A DNA stretch of 64,000 nucleotides, taken from NCBI GenBank assembly GCA_022846095.1, contig AP025583.1:2542001-2606000 (forward strand), written 5' to 3'. The notes under the pieces are model-generated. The model worked only from the letters and a program-made list of their open reading frames with translations. It was not told the origin of the DNA and made no database searches. Source of the stretch: Oscillospiraceae bacterium (lineage in GTDB: Bacteria; Bacillota; Clostridia; Oscillospirales; Oscillospiraceae). A program made the translations under genes and the position numbers. Positions 1 through 9,135 of this stretch are shown piece by piece (positions within the stretch are counted from its first letter, which is position 1; each line of letters opens with the position of its first letter).

Positions 1-2
1 TG

Positions 3-821
3 CCACCGCAGGAGAAGGGGCCCCAGGTTCACCTGACCCCGTCTCTGATTGCGGAATTTCGCACAGCACTGCTGGACAAGGGGTACAACGAGGACACGGT
101 GAGCCGGTACTGCACCAACCTGACCCGGCTGCTGAACGACCTCCCGGAAGATAAGTGCATCCGAAAGGGTACGCTGGCCCGGTGGCAGGAGGACTTGCTG
201 GAAGCGGGGTATGCGGCCCGGACAGTGAACCTCTTCGTGTCGCCGGCCAACAGTCTGCTGGAATACCTCAACCTGCGGGAACTCCAATTGGCCACACAGC
301 TAAAGCCCGAAGCGGAGCTTCAGCCGGAGCTCACCCGCACGGAATATCTGCGGCTCCTTCAGACCGCCCGGGCCACGGGAAAGGAGCGCGTGTATCTCCT
401 CGTTAAGCTCTTCGCCACCACCGGCCTGCCCGTCCAGGAGCTCACAAAGGTGACGGTGGAAGCGGCGGAGACCGGAAAGATCACCACGGTGTCCAGCGGG
501 ATCAAGCAGATCGTGCGCGTCCCGGAGTGCCTGCAGAAAGAATTGCTGTCCTACGCAAAGCGGAACGGACTGCGTTCCGGCCCGATCTTCCGTACCCGTG
601 ACGGCGCGCCCATGAGTCGGACGAATGTGACCACCGGCATCCGCCAGCTCTGTGCGGCCGCCCAGGTGCCCGTAGAAAAGGGAAACCCCCGGTGCCTGAA
701 ACGCCTCTACCAGGCCACCAAGGCCGGCATCGAGGCCAACGTGGCCCTGCTGGTGGAACAGGCCCAGGAGCGCATGATGGAGCAGGAGCAGCTGGCAATA
801 GGGTGGACAGATGGGGAATAG
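3..821 (+). CDS. Catalytically degenerate tyrosine recombinase-like protein (5' partial)
   Basis: The frame is open to the left window edge, so the start lies outside. The fold pattern is that of a tyrosine recombinase: a SAM-like N-terminal helical domain followed by a catalytic-type domain. The box-I arginine is replaced (TTGLPVQEL where TGLRxxEL is usual). The HxLRH box reads RCLKR, and the terminal region has no GH or nucleophilic tyrosine and ends QLAIGW. Recombinase activity is therefore unlikely; a DNA-binding or regulatory role for the polysaccharide operon is inference. It lies 55 bp upstream of rmlA on the same strand, so the two may be co-transcribed. Confidence 0.6.
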   Translation, partial: PPQEKGPQVHLTPSLIAEFRTALLDKGYNEDTVSRYCTNLTRLLNDLPEDKCIRKGTLARWQEDLLEAGYAARTVNLFVSPANSLLEYLNLRELQLATQLKPEAELQPELTRTEYLRLLQTARATGKERVYLLVKLFATTGLPVQELTKVTVEAAETGKITTVSSGIKQIVRVPECLQKELLSYAKRNGLRSGPIFRTRDGAPMSRTNVTTGIRQLCAAAQVPVEKGNPRCLKRLYQATKAGIEANVALLVEQAQERMMEQEQLAIGWTDGE

Positions 822-876
822 GCACTTTAGTTGTACGAAAGGTATCAACAAATAAATAACGTCGGAGGCAGAAGGA

Positions 877-1749
877 ATGAAAGGGATAATTTTAGCCGGT
901 GGTAGTGGTACACGGTTGTATCCACTTACCATGGTTACGTCAAAACAACTTTTACCAATTTATGATAAGCCGATGATCTACTACCCCTTGTCTACCCTCA
1001 TGTTGGCGGGTATCCGGGATATTCTCATTATATCTACGCCCCATGATCTACCGAACTTTGAACGTCTCTTGGGAGATGGCAGCCAGTTTGGTATCCAGCT
1101 TTCATACATGGTACAGCCCTCACCAGATGGCCTGGCCCAGGCATTTATTTTGGGTCAGGAATTTATTGGGGATGACCGCTGTGCTATGATTTTAGGGGAC
1201 AACATTTTTTACGGCGCAGGACTGACTGCCCATCTTAAAAAGGCAGTGGAAACTGAGACCGGTGCGACGGTGTTTGGCTATTATGTGGACGACCCGGAGC
1301 GGTTCGGCGTGATAGAGTTTAACCAGGAAGGTCGTGCGGTGTCCATTGAGGAGAAACCTGCGAATCCCAAATCTAATTATGCAGTGACCGGACTGTATTT
1401 TTATGACAAACAGGTCTGCAAGCGTGCTAAAGCATTGAAACCCTCCCACCGTGGTGAACTGGAGATTACAGATTTGAACCGCATCTACTTGGAGGAAGGT
1501 TCGCTTAATGTGATTACTTTAGGCCGTGGATATGCCTGGCTGGATACTGGTACGGTGGATTCAATGAACGAAGCAACTGACTTTGTGCGGGTTATGGAAA
1601 AAAGTGCTGGCATTAAGATTGCGGCATTAGAGGAAATTGCGTATCGAAATCACTGGATCGATAGAGAAATGCTAGAAAAAGCAGCTCAAATTTATGGGAA
1701 ATCTACATATGGGAAACATTTGTGTCACGTTGCGGAAGGGAAAGTTTAA
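877..1749 (+). CDS. rmlA: Glucose-1-phosphate thymidylyltransferase
   Basis: Makes dTDP-glucose from dTTP and glucose-1-phosphate, the first step to dTDP-6-deoxy sugars. The N-terminal nucleotide-binding motif [13 protein letters not shown] is intact, as are the sugar-binding GDN segment (LGDNIFYG) and the EEKP region. Length is 290 aa, usual for the family. A GGAGG-like ribosome site precedes the ATG. The next gene starts 2 bp after the stop, so RmlA and RmlB are coupled. Only rmlA and rmlB of the rhamnose pathway are here; no rmlD was found, so the product is directed to the amino-sugar branch. Confidence 0.95.
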   Translation: MKGIILAGGSGTRLYPLTMVTSKQLLPIYDKPMIYYPLSTLMLAGIRDILIISTPHDLPNFERLLGDGSQFGIQLSYMVQPSPDGLAQAFILGQEFIGDDRCAMILGDNIFYGAGLTAHLKKAVETETGATVFGYYVDDPERFGVIEFNQEGRAVSIEEKPANPKSNYAVTGLYFYDKQVCKRAKALKPSHRGELEITDLNRIYLEEGSLNVITLGRGYAWLDTGTVDSMNEATDFVRVMEKSAGIKIAALEEIAYRNHWIDREMLEKAAQIYGKSTYGKHLCHVAEGKV

Positions 1750-1751
1750 TA

Positions 1752-2771
1752 ATGAAAATGCTGATTACTGGCGGTGCTGGATTTATTGGAAGCAATTTTG
1801 TTTTCTATATGAGAAAAAAGCATCCCGATTATGAATTGTTGTGTATAGATGCACTGACCTACGCGGGGAATCTGGAGACATTAATGCCAGTTATGGACGA
1901 TCCCATGTTTAAGTTTGTCAAGGTTGATATTGTTACCCGTAAGGCAATTTATGAAATTTTTGAGTCGGAAAAGCCAAATGTAGTGGTTAATCTTGCAGCA
2001 GAGAGTCATGTGGATCGTTCAATCGAAAATCCCTCCATTTTCTTGGAGACAAATGTGTTGGGGACTCAGGTGATGTTGGACGCCAGCCGGAAGTACGGTG
2101 TACAGCGCTATCATCAGGTATCCACGGATGAAGTTTATGGCGATTTGCCTCTGGATCGACCTGACCTGTTTTTCACGGAGAAGACCCCTCTGCATACTTC
2201 CTCTCCCTACTCTGCTTCTAAGGCGTCGGCTGATTTACTGTGCAATGCCTATCAGCGGACTTATGGTATGCCTATTACCATTAGCCGTTGCTCCAATAAT
2301 TATGGTCCATATCAGTTCCCAGAAAAGTTAATTCCCCTGATGATTGCGAATGCCTTAGCAGACAAGCCGTTGCCCGTTTATGGTGAAGGGCTAAATGTGC
2401 GGGACTGGCTATATGTGGAGGATCATTGCGCAGCTATCGACTTGATATTGGAGCATGGTAAGATAGGTAAGGTTTACAACATTGGCGGTCACAATGAGAT
2501 GAGAAATATTGACATTGTGAAGATGATTCTGGGCATTTTGGGCAAGCCAGAGAGCTTAATTACCCATGTGGGTGATCGGAAAGGTCATGATATGCGCTAT
2601 GCCATCGACCCCACTTTTATCTATGATGAGCTGGGATGGCTACCGGCGACCAAGTTTGAGGATGGCATTCGGACTACTGTAAAGTGGTATCTTGATAACC
2701 GCACATGGTGGGAGAACATTGTCAACGGTGAGTACCAGAAATACTATGAGAAAATGTATGGGAATCGATGA
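1752..2771 (+). CDS. rmlB: dTDP-glucose 4,6-dehydratase
   Basis: Converts dTDP-glucose to dTDP-4-keto-6-deoxyglucose. It is an extended SDR with the NAD motif GGAGFIGSNF at the N-terminus, the active-site segment STDEVYG and the catalytic YSASK. Length 339 aa is standard. The ATG at 1752 gives the canonical start MKMLITGG; an in-frame start at 1722 would overlap rmlA. Its 3' end overlaps the next glycosyltransferase. A remnant of a different rmlB copy lies about 15 kb downstream. Confidence 0.95.
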   Translation: MKMLITGGAGFIGSNFVFYMRKKHPDYELLCIDALTYAGNLETLMPVMDDPMFKFVKVDIVTRKAIYEIFESEKPNVVVNLAAESHVDRSIENPSIFLETNVLGTQVMLDASRKYGVQRYHQVSTDEVYGDLPLDRPDLFFTEKTPLHTSSPYSASKASADLLCNAYQRTYGMPITISRCSNNYGPYQFPEKLIPLMIANALADKPLPVYGEGLNVRDWLYVEDHCAAIDLILEHGKIGKVYNIGGHNEMRNIDIVKMILGILGKPESLITHVGDRKGHDMRYAIDPTFIYDELGWLPATKFEDGIRTTVKWYLDNRTWWENIVNGEYQKYYEKMYGNR

Positions 2772-3681
2772 TAAAGATTTGAAATCAAATGACACGGTAT
2801 CTGTCATTGTTTTGACATATGGGGATTACACCCACCTTGAGAAGACGGTGGAGTCAGTATTGAAGCAAACTGCGTCGGTTGTACAAATCATACTTTCGGA
2901 TGATGGCTCTCGTGTTCCATTCCCATTGCCAATTGTGCAGCGACTTCAACAAGAAACAAACGTTGATATTATACTGCGTCAGGGCAAAGAAAATGTGGGA
3001 ACTGTAATGCATATGAATGAAACAGCTGCACTCTGTTTTGGCAAGTATATAAAATTTATTGCGTCGGGAGATATGTTTGCAGAGAAGGACAGCCTAATGG
3101 CTCTTGTTGCTTTTGCGGATATACAAAACGCGCTCGCTGTAACTTCCCATGAATATGTCGTCAGCAAAGATTTAAAAAAAATATACTATGTGTTTCCCGG
3201 GAAGAGAGGTAAAAATACGCTTTCGAAAGTAGGAACAGAGCTTTTCTGTGGGCTAGCGAAAAAAAATTTTGTAAGCGCGTCTGGAACATTGTATCAAAGA
3301 CGCTTTTTCACTGAGTTTGGCGGATTTCATGAAACGTACCGACTATTAGAGGACTGGCCTACTTGGTTATGGCTGTCAAGATCCGGGAAGGCAATTCCGC
3401 TTTTGGATAAAGTGACTTGTCTGCACTCTATCGGTGGAAATAGTTCTTCCTGTGGAGATGCCCATGGAAGTGAGGCGCTTCACAGCGATATGAAGATTTG
3501 CTATGAAATTGAAATTTTGCCCTATCGCCAGTTGCTCTCTGCGGGAACTTGGAAGCAAATTTGCTTTGATTATGATAGGCTCCAAAACATTTCGGATTTG
3601 GTGCTGTGGAAACGGTATTTTTTTAAACAGACATTTATTAAAATGAAGCATATGATAAAGAAAGTTGTGTTTTCTAGGTGA
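2758..3681 (+). CDS. Family 2 glycosyltransferase
   Basis: GT-A inverting transferase, likely adding one sugar to a lipid-linked glycan at the inner membrane face. The N-terminal GT2 signature VSVIVLTYG is followed by LSDDGS and, about 70 residues later, a SGD motif where ADD is usual. A LEDWPTWLWLSRSG acceptor-side motif recurs in the other GT2 genes here. The 307-aa product lacks the C-terminal membrane anchor of its paralogues at 6803-10533. The start at 2758 overlaps rmlB by 14 bp; an ATG at 2746 is possible. Confidence 0.8.
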   Translation: MGIDDKDLKSNDTVSVIVLTYGDYTHLEKTVESVLKQTASVVQIILSDDGSRVPFPLPIVQRLQQETNVDIILRQGKENVGTVMHMNETAALCFGKYIKFIASGDMFAEKDSLMALVAFADIQNALAVTSHEYVVSKDLKKIYYVFPGKRGKNTLSKVGTELFCGLAKKNFVSASGTLYQRRFFTEFGGFHETYRLLEDWPTWLWLSRSGKAIPLLDKVTCLHSIGGNSSSCGDAHGSEALHSDMKICYEIEILPYRQLLSAGTWKQICFDYDRLQNISDLVLWKRYFFKQTFIKMKHMIKKVVFSR

Positions 3682-3684
3682 AGA

Positions 3685-4104
3685 ATGATAAAAAACTGTA
3701 AAATGATTAATTTTAAACGCCTTCAGGGTGAACTTGGTGTGCTGACCGCCATAGAGGCTGGAAGTGAGGTGCCTTTTGGTGTACAGCGGGTTTATTACAT
3801 CACAGATGTACCACAAAATGTTACTCGTGGATTCCATTCACATAGAGATTTAGAGCAGGTTCTGCTCTGCCTCAACGGAGAAGTGAAGATACGTGTGAAA
3901 ACACCGTATGAGAATGAAATTATCCGACTTAGAAATGATTCCGTAGGATTATATATCGGCCATATGGTCTGGCGTGAGATGTTTAATTTTACACCAGGCT
4001 CTGTTTTGATGGTGCTTGCATCAAAACATTATGATGAGAACGATTATATTCGGGATGCCCAGGCATATGAGAGGGAAGCCCGAGAGTATTTCAAGGAGGC
4101 GTAA
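3685..4104 (+). CDS. dTDP-4-keto-6-deoxyglucose 3,4-ketoisomerase (FdtA/QdtA-like cupin)
   Basis: A small WxcM/FdtA-type cupin of 139 aa. The family isomerises dTDP-4-keto-6-deoxyglucose to the 3-keto sugar. The signature [11 protein letters not shown] matches the family's RGxHAH active-site region, and the fold continues with the typical LNGEVKI and [12 protein letters not shown] segments. The aminotransferase follows by 1 bp with a strong AAGGAGG site, so the two act together. Whether the product is of the galacto (Fdt) or gluco (Qdt) series cannot be told by eye. Confidence 0.85.
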   Translation: MIKNCKMINFKRLQGELGVLTAIEAGSEVPFGVQRVYYITDVPQNVTRGFHSHRDLEQVLLCLNGEVKIRVKTPYENEIIRLRNDSVGLYIGHMVWREMFNFTPGSVLMVLASKHYDENDYIRDAQAYEREAREYFKEA

Positions 4105-4105
4105 A

Positions 4106-5203
4106 ATGATAAGAATTCCTTTTGCAGATTTTGGACCCATGCATAATGAAATTAGAGAGAAAATGTATCGGGCATTTGATAATGTTTATACAGAAAATTG
4201 GTTTATCGGAGGTAAACACTGTACAAGCTTTGAAAAAAATTTTGCATCATACTGTCAGAGCGAATATTGCGTAGGGTGCGGTAACGGTTTGGACGCGCTG
4301 CATCTAATATTAAAAGCTATCGGTGTGGGTCGGGGCGATGAAGTGATTGTTCCCGCGCAGACTTATATTGCCACAGCCTTGGCGGCCACATATGCTGGCG
4401 CAACACCTGTTTTTGTGGACATTGAGCCGGAATATTATGGACTTGACCCCACACTGCTAGAAAAATCCATTACCCCCCGGACAAAAGTGATCATGATGGT
4501 TCATTTGTATGGGCAGGTAGGTCGTTACGATGAGGTCAGAGAAATTGCTGATCGCCATGGCATAATGATTGTTGAGGATGCAGCTCAGGCCCATGGTGCT
4601 ATGTATAAGGGGAAAAGGGTCGGGAGCCTGGGGATGGCTGCAGGGTTTAGTTTTTACCCTGGAAAGAATCTGGGCGCACTTGGCGATAGCGGTGCAGTCT
4701 GCACAAATGATGAAAACGTTGCTAAAATGGTTAGAGCACTGGGCAACTACGGCTCTTTTGTAAAATATATACATGAGTATCAGGGCGTCAACTCTAGGTT
4801 GGATGAGTTGCAGGCTGCTTTTTTGGAGGTTAAGTTGGCTGAATTGGATAGATGGCATGAAGATCGGATGCGCATTGCCAATACGTATTTGCGGCAGATT
4901 AGTAACCCCAAGATCAGGCTGCCTGCCGTCAATCCGGATGGAGTGCCCGCGTGGCACTTGTTTGCTGTTTTGGTGGAGGATCGAAAGGCGTTTGAGCAGT
5001 ATCTGGATGAGCATGGAATTGAGCATCAGTGCCATTATCCCGTGGCAATGCATATGCATCATGCTTATAAGGCTTTAGAATATCATCAGGGGGATTTTCC
5101 AGTGGCTGAAAAAAATGCGGCCTGTGAAGTTAGTTTGCCCATGTTCTATGGCATGGACGACAATCAGCTTTCCTACGTCATTGATGTAATTAATCGCTAT
5201 TGA
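4106..5203 (+). CDS. dTDP-3-keto-6-deoxyhexose aminotransferase (DegT/DnrJ/EryC1/StrS family)
   Basis: PLP-dependent aminotransferase of the FdtB/QdtB type, 365 aa. The PLP lysine is visible in [18 protein letters not shown], with DAAQAHGA upstream as the cofactor-ring Asp segment. The start at 4106 is set by AAGGAGG seven bases upstream; longer in-frame starts would run through the ketoisomerase gene. Together with RmlA, RmlB and the ketoisomerase it should give a dTDP-3-amino-3,6-dideoxyhexose. No dedicated N-acetyltransferase (FdtC/QdtC) follows. Confidence 0.88.
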   Translation: MIRIPFADFGPMHNEIREKMYRAFDNVYTENWFIGGKHCTSFEKNFASYCQSEYCVGCGNGLDALHLILKAIGVGRGDEVIVPAQTYIATALAATYAGATPVFVDIEPEYYGLDPTLLEKSITPRTKVIMMVHLYGQVGRYDEVREIADRHGIMIVEDAAQAHGAMYKGKRVGSLGMAAGFSFYPGKNLGALGDSGAVCTNDENVAKMVRALGNYGSFVKYIHEYQGVNSRLDELQAAFLEVKLAELDRWHEDRMRIANTYLRQISNPKIRLPAVNPDGVPAWHLFAVLVEDRKAFEQYLDEHGIEHQCHYPVAMHMHHAYKALEYHQGDFPVAEKNAACEVSLPMFYGMDDNQLSYVIDVINRY

Positions 5204-5222
5204 AAGAAGAACCTTATATGCA

Positions 5223-6020
5223 ATGAAAAATATGATTGAAACTATAAGCTCCTATTTACAAGGCCTTTTTAAGTATAAATGGCTTTTGAGGCAACTCGTT
5301 TCACGCGATAATAAGGTGAAGTACAAACGTTCAGTCTTGGGATATCTTTGGAGTCTTCTGAATCCTATTCTGATGATGGTTGTTATGACCGCTGTTTTTT
5401 CACAGGTATTTCGTTTTGATATCCCAAATTTTCCGGTTTATTTTCTGTGCGGGAATATTATGTTTGCTTTTTTTCAAGAATCTACTACGCTCTCTATGAG
5501 TTCTTTAATTGCGGGAGCAGGCTTGCTAAAAAAAGCATATATTCCCAAGTATATTATGCCTCTTTCCAGAACACTGTCCTCGTTTGTAAATTTACTGTAT
5601 TCCTTTGCGGCCTTGTTTGTGATTTTGTTGGTCACATCCACACCAATTCATTGGACTGTTCTTTTGATCCCAATCCCCGTGATATATATTCTGCTATTCT
5701 CCATTGGAGTAAGTATGCTAATGTCGATTTTAGCGACGTTTTTTCGGGACGCTTTGCATCTGTACGGTGTGTTTACAATGGCTTTAATGTATATGACTCC
5801 TATATTTTACCCAATTGAGGCTGTTCCGGAGGCAATACAAAAGTGGATTCATATGAATCCACTGTATTATTTTATCTCGATGCTGCGAACCTGTGTTTTA
5901 GGGGGAGTCGCTCCTAGCATAGAAGAACATGTGATTTGTATTCTCTTCGTAATAATTAGTCTTACCTTTGGGCTGTGGGTATTTCGAGAGAATCAAACGA
6001 AAATCTTTCTTTATATTTAA
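5223..6020 (+). CDS. Polysaccharide ABC exporter permease (Wzm/TagG type)
   Basis: ABC-2 membrane subunit, 265 aa, with about six hydrophobic segments. The N-terminal amphipathic stretch LLRQLVSRDNKVKYKRSVLGYLWSLLNP is characteristic of O-antigen/teichoic acid exporters, as is the NPLYYFISMLR motif near the C-terminus. It pairs with the ATPase 15 bp downstream. It would move the finished lipid-linked glycan across the cytoplasmic membrane. A second, longer homologue is at 18476-19936. Confidence 0.92.
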   Translation: MKNMIETISSYLQGLFKYKWLLRQLVSRDNKVKYKRSVLGYLWSLLNPILMMVVMTAVFSQVFRFDIPNFPVYFLCGNIMFAFFQESTTLSMSSLIAGAGLLKKAYIPKYIMPLSRTLSSFVNLLYSFAALFVILLVTSTPIHWTVLLIPIPVIYILLFSIGVSMLMSILATFFRDALHLYGVFTMALMYMTPIFYPIEAVPEAIQKWIHMNPLYYFISMLRTCVLGGVAPSIEEHVICILFVIISLTFGLWVFRENQTKIFLYI

Positions 6021-6035
6021 TATTAAGAGGTATCT

Positions 6036-6806
6036 ATGGAGCCTATAGTAATAGAGGCAAATCAAGTATCCGTCAGGTTCAATTTAGCTAAGGAACGGAC
6101 AGATAGTATAAAGGAATATATTTTAAAGCTGATTCGAGGAAAATTGAATTATACCCCTTTTGAAGCACTCAAGAACGTATCCTTCCAGATACGAAAAGGG
6201 GAGAGCGTAGGTATAGTTGGCGGAAATGGCGCCGGAAAAAGCACTTTGTTAAAATGCATCAGTGGTATTTATCGACCTACTAGTGGCTCAGTGCGTACCA
6301 GAGGTCTAATCGCACCTCTAATTGAGTTGGGCGCGGGCTTCGATGGAGACTTAACGGCTAGAGAAAACATCTTTTTAAACGGGGCAGTAATGGGTTTAGA
6401 TAAGAAGTTTGTAGAAGAAAAGTTTGATGAAATCGTTGCTTTTTCTGAGCTGGAAGATTTCTTAGATGTCGCAATTAAAAACTTTTCATCGGGAATGACT
6501 GCTCGTTTGGGGTTTTCTTTGGCGAGCATTATTGAGCCAGAAATCTTGATTGTGGATGAGATTTTAGGTGTAGGTGATGCAGCGTTTCAAAAAAAATGTT
6601 CCCGGAAAATGGAAGAGCTACTAAGGGGCCAAGCGACAATGCTTTTAGTGTCACATGACATAGGGCAGGTACGGGCTTTATGCAGTCGAGCATTGTGGCT
6701 GCGCCATGGACAACTTATTATGGACGGTTCAGCTAATGAAGTTTGCGATGAATATGAAAATTGGAGCCATTCACATACAGCTTTTGAAAAAGAGCAAGAA
6801 GTATGA
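6036..6806 (+). CDS. Polysaccharide ABC exporter ATP-binding subunit (Wzt/TagH type)
   Basis: ABC ATPase of 256 aa with Walker A GGNGAGKST, signature FSSGMTARL, Walker B ILIVDEI and the H-loop SHD. It stops shortly after the nucleotide-binding domain, so it lacks the C-terminal carbohydrate-binding domain seen in some Wzt proteins that recognise the chain end. AAGAGG precedes the ATG. The next gene overlaps by 4 bp, which indicates translational coupling. Confidence 0.92.
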   Translation: MEPIVIEANQVSVRFNLAKERTDSIKEYILKLIRGKLNYTPFEALKNVSFQIRKGESVGIVGGNGAGKSTLLKCISGIYRPTSGSVRTRGLIAPLIELGAGFDGDLTARENIFLNGAVMGLDKKFVEEKFDEIVAFSELEDFLDVAIKNFSSGMTARLGFSLASIIEPEILIVDEILGVGDAAFQKKCSRKMEELLRGQATMLLVSHDIGQVRALCSRALWLRHGQLIMDGSANEVCDEYENWSHSHTAFEKEQEV

Positions 6807-7918
6807 ACTGTAAACAACACGACACACCGCTTGTTACTGTGGTTGTTTTAGCATATGAACAAGAAGAATATTTGGAACGCTGCATTCTTTCTATATGTGA
6901 GCAGAATTACACAAATATTGAGCTTTTGATTTGTGATGATGGAAGTAGCAACTTTTCTGTGGAGAACACAAAACACTTTGTTAAGCAAGTCAAGAAGGCA
7001 AATATTGTTCGATATGAAATCTTGCACAATGAAAGAAACCTTGGGACGGTCAAAAACTGTAATCTTGCGCTTGCACATACCCATGGAGCACTGCTAAAGT
7101 TCCTAGCAGCAGATGATATCTTCGCAGATGCAGATGTAATCGGAGACATGGCTGTGTACTTTAGCGATAAAGCGGTACAGGTTGTTGCTGGACGAGGAGT
7201 AGTGGATTCTGACTCATCAAAGGGAAAACTATTGCCAACAGAAATTGAGTTTGCAAGGTTGCTCGGCGCCTCCCCTCAGCAAACCTATGAGTTGTTGTGT
7301 ACTCGACCGTGGAGCGCAATCTTAGCGCCAGCGGTTATGTTTCGGACGGTATGTTTAAGAGAATTTAGAGGTTTTGATGAGTCATATCGATATTTGGAGG
7401 ATTGGCCATTTTGGGTTGCTCTGAGTAAACGAGGTATTCCCATTTTGCATATTCCTCGTGTAATCGTGCGATATGGTTTAGCGGGAATCTCTACAGTGAA
7501 AAATACAAGTACTCGTAATTACCAGGTCAGAAAGCAATATTTAGAAGAGTGCAGAATGGTACTGAAGAGTGAGTATACAGCATTAAAAGAAAAAAGCAGA
7601 AGATGTAGGGCGGTGCAGTGCAGACTTTCAGAGCGCTGTTTAGCGCGGAGAGAACGCATGTTGGATTGTCAGATGAAGGGTAGCAGTGAGGTAGACAGAA
7701 CACTACTAGACCTTCCGGCGTTGTTTTATCAAAAGCTCGCCGGTGGAATTGGGAATAACCGTCGTATGCCTGCGGGCTTAATCATTGCACTTTGTATTGC
7801 TGGCGGAGTTGGCATAGGGTTTCGAAGATGGTGTGTCGCTGGCCTTTGCATGGGAATTATTTCTTTTTGTGCGCTTTGGAATGGCTTATTACATTTTTTA
7901 AAAAGAACAAAAGAATGA
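6803..7918 (+). CDS. Membrane-anchored family 2 glycosyltransferase
   Basis: GT2 domain with VTVVVLAYEQEEYLERC, CDDGSS and the metal-binding AADD motif; LEDWPFWVALSKRG matches the other local GT2s. Of 371 aa, the last 50 or so form two hydrophobic segments ending in KRTKE, so the enzyme is probably tethered to the membrane. ATGA overlap with the exporter ATPase. It is the first of three adjacent GT2 genes (to 10533) with the same layout, probably from tandem duplication. Confidence 0.85.
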   Translation: MNCKQHDTPLVTVVVLAYEQEEYLERCILSICEQNYTNIELLICDDGSSNFSVENTKHFVKQVKKANIVRYEILHNERNLGTVKNCNLALAHTHGALLKFLAADDIFADADVIGDMAVYFSDKAVQVVAGRGVVDSDSSKGKLLPTEIEFARLLGASPQQTYELLCTRPWSAILAPAVMFRTVCLREFRGFDESYRYLEDWPFWVALSKRGIPILHIPRVIVRYGLAGISTVKNTSTRNYQVRKQYLEECRMVLKSEYTALKEKSRRCRAVQCRLSERCLARRERMLDCQMKGSSEVDRTLLDLPALFYQKLAGGIGNNRRMPAGLIIALCIAGGVGIGFRRWCVAGLCMGIISFCALWNGLLHFLKRTKE

Positions 7919-7930
7919 GGTGCAGCAGAA

Positions 7931-9130
7931 ATGGCAGAGAGGAGAAAACCGCTTGTAACGGTTGCCATTTTATCTTATAAGAATCTTGAATATATCCATG
8001 ATTGCTTGAATTCAATTTTGGAACAGAACTACAATCCAATCCAATTGATTGTGAGCGATGACAATACGTGTGAGTTTAATCAAAAGGCAATCAAAGACTA
8101 TATTGCACAGCATAATCGAGGGAATGTCCAAGAAGTTTTTATCCATACAATGGAGAAAAATGTGGGAACCAGTAAGAACTTTAATTTTGCTTTGGCCCAT
8201 TCCAAAGGAAAGTATATCAAGTTTATCGCTGCGGATGACCTGCTGTATGATGTCGACAGTTTAAGCCACCTGGTTTCTGTGGCGGAGTCGGAATCCAGCA
8301 TGGTGGTAATTGCCCGCGCAGCCAACTACGACAGATACCTGGAACGGCAGGAGTGGATATATCCCAGTGATGAGCATTGGGCTATGATGAAGGGAGCTGC
8401 CAGCAACCCCAAAGAGTTTTTTGGAATAATGTCTCAGTTCTGCTTGATTTCCGCGCCCAGTACACTGTACAACCGGGAGTTCCTGATTCGGGAGGGCGGT
8501 GCTAATGAAAAGTACCGGCTGATCGAGGATTGGCCATTGTGGATGAAGATGCTGAGAACCGGTAAGAACTTCACTTTTTTAAATGAGTGTACAGCTATTT
8601 ACCGCAGTGGCGGTGTATCCAATGGAGCGGCAAATCCTTCTTATGCAGTACACCAAATTGAATACGCGGATGTCATCCGGGATGAGTGCTTGAAATATCC
8701 CGATGCTATGGCGACGCAAGAGCAATATGCACTTGCGAAAAAAAGTGAGCAACTACACAGATTTGAGGGGGAGAGACTCCTGAACAAGGAAGCTCCCCTG
8801 ACAAAGCGCCTAGTCTTAGTGTTGCATTATTGGAATATCTATGCAAAAAAGGCTATCAAGAAGCTGAACGAGAGTTTCTGGCGTGTGGAAAAATATAAAA
8901 GAAACATGTTGGTGGGCAGTATTTTGCTGTTGACAGTCAGTTTGCTCACAGACAGCGTTTCCTTGCTGAGTTTTGACAGCATGACTGGAGTTGGTGCAAA
9001 TATCGGTGTAGTTTTGCGGGAAGCTGGAGTTATAGGCGGATGGCTGGGAGGGGCAGTTGCCATATTTTTGTATATATTGTCTATGCCGTATAAGCTTTAT
9101 TGTACATTGCACTATTCACAAAGGAAGTGA
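7931..9130 (+). CDS. Membrane-anchored family 2 glycosyltransferase
   Basis: GT2 domain opens VTVAILSYKNLEYIHDCLNSILEQNY, with SDDNT and AADD motifs, then LIEDWPLWMKMLRTG. The C-terminal 75 residues contain two hydrophobic segments separated by a short loop. Length 399 aa. It is more similar in layout to the genes on either side than to the GT2 at 2758, supporting local duplication with divergence of acceptor specificity. Sugar and linkage cannot be inferred. Confidence 0.85.
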   Translation: MAERRKPLVTVAILSYKNLEYIHDCLNSILEQNYNPIQLIVSDDNTCEFNQKAIKDYIAQHNRGNVQEVFIHTMEKNVGTSKNFNFALAHSKGKYIKFIAADDLLYDVDSLSHLVSVAESESSMVVIARAANYDRYLERQEWIYPSDEHWAMMKGAASNPKEFFGIMSQFCLISAPSTLYNREFLIREGGANEKYRLIEDWPLWMKMLRTGKNFTFLNECTAIYRSGGVSNGAANPSYAVHQIEYADVIRDECLKYPDAMATQEQYALAKKSEQLHRFEGERLLNKEAPLTKRLVLVLHYWNIYAKKAIKKLNESFWRVEKYKRNMLVGSILLLTVSLLTDSVSLLSFDSMTGVGANIGVVLREAGVIGGWLGGAVAIFLYILSMPYKLYCTLHYSQRK

Positions 9131-9135
9131 GCCCA

